DNA from: G965267425 sp965267425
GTDB lineage: Bacteria > Bacteroidota > Bacteroidia > Flavobacteriales_E > Vicingaceae
Direction of reading: 5' to 3'
Assembly (NCBI GenBank): GCA_965267425.1
Contig: OZ253959.1
Location: forward strand, 2,170,001-2,234,000
Length of the DNA: 64,000 nt
Part shown: in pieces, positions 61,012 to 64,000 of the stretch
Layout of the letters: every line of letters starts with the position of its first letter
Position numbering within the stretch: position 1 is the stretch's first letter
Position numbers and translations under genes: made by a program
The notes under the pieces: model-generated
What the model was told of the DNA's origin: nothing
What the model saw: the letters and a program-made list of their open reading frames with translations, nothing else
Databases searched by the model: none

Positions 61012-62160
61012 CTATATCTTTCCCTGGCTATTTGCTTTAAAAATGGCAAAATCCTTTGTGCCGTTAAGCGTCCAATAGCTAGTTATTCCCATTATAGAAC
61101 CATTTCTTAATTGACAGACAAATTCTGCAGCATTTTCAGAATTTTGATTCCTTCTCACTAACCATTCACTTGAACCACTATAAGCGCTTAGTTTCTCCAT
61201 GTGGAAAGCGTTGTCGTTTCCTGGCGTTGACCAATCACCACCACCAACAATCAGACCTTTATCATTCGATATGGCATATCCATGAATATTGCACCAGGTA
61301 GTCAACTCCATGGACATCTCATACGTGGCATCGCTTCTAAATTTGTGTTGCCCATAATAAAAATTACTGGCATCGGGTCTTGTTGCCAGAAAAGAAACAG
61401 ATTCCTGCATTCGAAGACCTTCAGGGTTACCAGTTGAAATAACATCTAGGTTATTGTCGATGATTTTGATAAGCTTTTCACGATTCTGAAACATTACCAA
61501 TACCATTCTGTTTCCCGCAATGTCACGCATTTTACCTTCCCTCATTGTCCCAGGCATTAACAGGTAGTCTACAATGGACCCGTTTTTACTTAATTTAATG
61601 ACAAACGCCTGATATTCTTGACCAATTCCATTTACCATTACATTCCCATAGCCATAAACGATAATATCATTCAGCTCGGTTACAAAAATTCCTCCGAGCG
61701 TTCCAAACTCCAGACCAATTTCCTTAACCACCTGCTGTATGTCGTAACTTGCTGTGAGCAATCCTCTTGAGCTAAAAAAATAGTAGTTTGAACTTACGTT
61801 TGAATAACGATATCCTCTACAAACGAATCCTCCGTCAATCAAAAAATCTGGATCTGAAAAACCACTTAACTCGGGAAACGTATTAGTAAAAAAAACGTTT
61901 CCTTCACCATTGACCAACATCAGGAACGCGGATTGTTCTGTAGTTTTATTGGTACGGCCGGCTAGAATCATCATGTCATTTCTATAGTTCATGCCTAAGA
62001 CCTCATCATCATAAGAACTATCGACATCCATGACATTAAAAAAAGTGGTTAATCCACTATCATTATTAGACGAATTGGTATGGGTAATAGAATCATCTGT
62101 TTCTTTTTTGCAAGACATTAATCCAATTGCGATAAGGGATATGAATAATGAATATTTCAT
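61012..62160 (-). CDS. Lipoprotein, paralogue of the product at 63030
   Basis: A 382-residue predicted lipoprotein (lipobox LMSC, then KKETDD). The body contains repeated, blade-like segments: NYRNDMMILAGRTNKTTEQS, GGIFVTELNDIIVYGYGN, ISNDKGLIVGGGDWSTPG. The ending QLRNGSIMGITSYWTLNGTK and DFAIFKANSQG parallels QLPSGDFMGVMSD and LSVFRMTRDG in the product at 63030, so the two are diverged duplicates. No family recognised. It is separated from its paralogue by an RHS core fragment and repeat copy F. Confidence 0.7.
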   Translation of the reverse strand: MKYSLFISLIAIGLMSCKKETDDSITHTNSSNNDSGLTTFFNVMDVDSSYDDEVLGMNYRNDMMILAGRTNKTTEQSAFLMLVNGEGNVFFTNTFPELSGFSDPDFLIDGGFVCRGYRYSNVSSNYYFFSSRGLLTASYDIQQVVKEIGLEFGTLGGIFVTELNDIIVYGYGNVMVNGIGQEYQAFVIKLSKNGSIVDYLLMPGTMREGKMRDIAGNRMVLVMFQNREKLIKIIDNNLDVISTGNPEGLRMQESVSFLATRPDASNFYYGQHKFRSDATYEMSMELTTWCNIHGYAISNDKGLIVGGGDWSTPGNDNAFHMEKLSAYSGSSEWLVRRNQNSENAAEFVCQLRNGSIMGITSYWTLNGTKDFAIFKANSQGKI

Positions 62161-62241
62161 GATGTTTATTATGTCTATTCTGTTATAAGACGAAAAACTT
62201 CATCAACCGTTGCCTTGAATAATCCTTCCAGCTAAGCTCAG

Positions 62242-62859
62242 CTACTCAAAAAGAAACTTCCAAGATTCATCACATTCAAACCATTCTTGCAATGAGCAAC
62301 CAAGACAATATTTATCTATAGTCTCACTATCACCATTCTCCCATTTTATCTGTAAAAAATAAAAATATCTCGAACGAGATGTTGGATCCACATAAAATCT
62401 ATCATACCATCCTCCATCCGGGTCAACATTCACCACCGGATTATTGCCCATAGCCGCATAAGGTGAATATCCTAGATGATATGGATCAGGACTTATCCAT
62501 CTTCCCAATGATCGATTCAACATTCTCAATGAAAAATCACTCCATCCAGTCTCAGGGGCATCTTCTGCTCCTTTAAACCCATACAAGCTGTTATTGGAAC
62601 CTGTTGAATTTCTACCAGGCAATTGTTCCCCAAAGGGATACAAGTCTTGCCAGGATTCCATGGTCAGTTTATTGCGTTCTTCTACCAATACATTACTCAC
62701 CGAAAAGTCATAACTAGAGGTAGCATCGCCGTCTTCATGAATAATAATGCATGAGTTGCCATTTTGGGTGGCTGTAAATACATAGCTGTAGAATCCTGAG
62801 GCATGTGCTCTTAATGCTGTTGAATAGGCCGCTGTGCCGGCTGAGGTTCTTTCTTTCAT
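62242..62859 (-). CDS. Orphan RHS-repeat core tip, 5'-truncated
   Basis: A 205-residue protein made almost only of the C-terminal RHS core: YPFGEQLPGRNSTGSNNSLY and YGFKGAEDAPETGWSDF, then LRMLNRSLGRWISPDP, YAAMGNNPVVNVDPDGGWYD. In full RHS proteins this core ends a shell of thousands of bases, which is absent. The last 60 residues after DPDGG (ending WFECDESWKFLFE) are a variable tip, in the place where toxins sit; no toxin family is recognised. The frame extends six codons upstream to a TAG at 62878. The ATG abuts the box of repeat copy F, so the shell was probably lost at this point. Confidence 0.75.
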   Translation of the reverse strand: MKERTSAGTAAYSTALRAHASGFYSYVFTATQNGNSCIIIHEDGDATSSYDFSVSNVLVEERNKLTMESWQDLYPFGEQLPGRNSTGSNNSLYGFKGAEDAPETGWSDFSLRMLNRSLGRWISPDPYHLGYSPYAAMGNNPVVNVDPDGGWYDRFYVDPTSRSRYFYFLQIKWENGDSETIDKYCLGCSLQEWFECDESWKFLFE

Positions 62860-62984
62860 GAAGCGATACTGTACTTTCTATTATGTACTTCCCTCCCGTT
62901 TACCGGCCGAAGGAGGGCCATTCGCTGCAATCGCCTTTGGCGGATTTTCGCTCTTGCCTGCCCGCCGAAGGAGGGTCGGGGCTA
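62860..62984 (-). repeat. Dispersed structured intergenic element, copy F (125 bp, double insert)
   Basis: Box GAAGCGATACTGT, 33-base spacing, CCCG, a 19-bp palindromic insert (62899-62917), CCATTCGCTGCAATCGCC, hairpin AATCGCC/GGCGGATT with one bulged base, a second 19-bp insert (62959-62977) and GGGGCTA. Removing both inserts gives almost exactly copy E. It abuts the RHS frame. Confidence 0.85.
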
Positions 62985-63029
62985 AACATTGAACTATTTC
63001 TCAATCATTTCTGATCTTTATTTCTAATG

Positions 63030-64000
63030 TTAGGGTAACCTTCCATCCCTTGTCATTCTAAATACAGATAACGAACCATAAAATCGATGGTCCAAGTCAG
63101 ACATTACTCCCATGAAATCTCCAGACGGTAATTGACTCATAAAAAGACAATTACGCATGTCTTCTCTTAACCTAGTAATACGCCATTCTACGTCCCCGAA
63201 TTTCGTAAACTTGGCAATTTCAAATTCATTATTTAAGGAAGCTTGTTGAATTTTTCCATAAACCAATAATCCTCCATCATTTGTTAGGAGAGAACGATTT
63301 AAAAAATACATGTTGGCAGAAATCTCGCTTTCCAATTCACCGTTGTTGTTGTATATCTTATTGCCAACAAAAAAATGACCATTATCCGAATTTCCACTTA
63401 GTTGATTATTCCAATTATGGTCATACTCAATTGTATCTAAATTAATTGTATTCAAATCTTCATCATACAGGTACACCTGATTACCCGCAACCATCACAAA
63501 TCGCTTATTCGCTATCTCTGCCAAGTCGATGTATTCTGATCTATTAAGATCACCCAACGAAATAGAGTTAATTACTTCACCGGTACTGGAACATTGAACA
63601 AGAAAATATTCTTTATCCCATGAATCAAAATTCAAAAAAATGCACAAAAATCCATTGTTTGATGTTGATATCACATCCACGAAATTGTAATCATCAATAT
63701 TTAGTACATCTTTTACCTGAAGCCCTAGTTCTATTTCATCATAAACGATTGCTTCATCAGACAAATACCTAAACAAAAGTTCTCCGTTATTCGGATAATA
63801 AAAATAGCCGATTGAACCATTCTTAAAAGTCAAAGGAAACTCCCAATGAGCAACCTTCATAGTGCGTTTCTTTTCTATTCTTCTAACACCATATTCAGTA
63901 ATGTAGTGCAACTTGTAATTTAAATTACTCGTGTTGTTGTCTAACAATTCCTCCTTAGAAACATGATAGGATAGAATAAACATTCCATCCTGTGTTCCTG
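63030..64000 (-). CDS. Blade-repeat surface protein, N-terminus beyond the window
   Basis: At least 317 residues on the minus strand, with the frame open to the window edge (GTQDG precedes the first Met), so the true start and signal peptide lie outside. Repeated segments are SNNGFLCIFLNFDSWDKEYF, IANKRFVMVAGNQVYLYDED and TNDGGLLVYGKIQQASLN. The end is QLPSGDFMGVMSD then LSVFRMTRDGRLP, aligning with the lipoprotein at 61012. No family recognised; probably a lipid-anchored surface protein like its paralogue. Confidence 0.68.
   Translation of the reverse strand, partial: GTQDGMFILSYHVSKEELLDNNTSNLNYKLHYITEYGVRRIEKKRTMKVAHWEFPLTFKNGSIGYFYYPNNGELLFRYLSDEAIVYDEIELGLQVKDVLNIDDYNFVDVISTSNNGFLCIFLNFDSWDKEYFLVQCSSTGEVINSISLGDLNRSEYIDLAEIANKRFVMVAGNQVYLYDEDLNTINLDTIEYDHNWNNQLSGNSDNGHFFVGNKIYNNNGELESEISANMYFLNRSLLTNDGGLLVYGKIQQASLNNEFEIAKFTKFGDVEWRITRLREDMRNCLFMSQLPSGDFMGVMSDLDHRFYGSLSVFRMTRDGRLP

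Noticed and set aside
62242..62859. A complete toxin gene.
   Set aside because: The residues up to DPDGG are the ordinary RHS core; the 60-residue tip matches no toxin family I know, and the frame is closed just upstream, so only a truncated tip can be claimed.

Overview
The window reads as a Bacteroidota chromosome, most likely a Flavobacteriales-type bacterium. The evidence is the AT-rich sequence, the many lipoproteins with short lipoboxes, and ten large secreted proteins that end in a type IX secretion (T9SS) sorting domain with a PNP motif. A TAnnTTTG promoter element lies upstream of pyrC. The genus cannot be fixed from the sequence. No rRNA, tRNA, CRISPR array, prophage or insertion sequence was seen.

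Layout. (1) 1-9602: a tightly overlapping type II secretion / type IV pilus-like operon, entered inside gspE. It continues with the secretin gspD, PilM/N- and PilO-like (GspL/M) inner-membrane proteins, a fibronectin-like lipoprotein, a GspC/PilP-like protein, a MORN-repeat protein, a GspK-like protein, two pseudopilins and gspF. (2) 9655-14160: an operon led by a TetR regulator with a palindromic operator. It carries three GNAT acetyltransferases, OsmC, PhzF, a PaaI thioesterase and an FMN-binding protein. (3) 14207-17628: a formylglycine-generating enzyme and a Cys-type sulfatase, both predicted lipoproteins, tail to tail with overlapping stop codons. (4) 17838-25606: a kelch-repeat T9SS protein, small envelope proteins of unknown role, and two divergent HxlR-regulator loci with palindromic operators, next to a SnoaL-like and a DJ-1-like gene. 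(5) 25676-28761: an MbnP-MbnH-YHYH set, probably concerned with copper. (6) 28812-41144 and 46218-54803: mostly very large T9SS cargo proteins (beta-propellers, WD40, beta-helix, LamG), interrupted by an MFS transporter, a DUF2200 gene and a membrane glycosyltransferase. (7) 55047-60829: an outer-membrane protein, dihydroorotase (pyrC) and a very large AsmA-like protein. (8) 61012-64000: two paralogous surface proteins flanking an orphan RHS core tip.

The most unusual signal is a family of six dispersed intergenic elements of 86-125 bp (30263, 34975, 43099, 51319, 57365, 62860), all in the same orientation. Each has a 5' box (AGCGA-like) a fixed 32-33 bp from a CCCG core, then a hairpin, then a GG.GCTA end. 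The hairpin changes sequence between copies while keeping its pairing and one bulged base, which suggests selection on a folded RNA. Three copies carry a separate 19-bp palindromic insert, and one of them carries it twice at two different sites.

Two damaged loci were found: a degraded minus-strand coding remnant at 48415-48684, and a probable frameshift at about 51122 in the neighbouring 825-residue gene.
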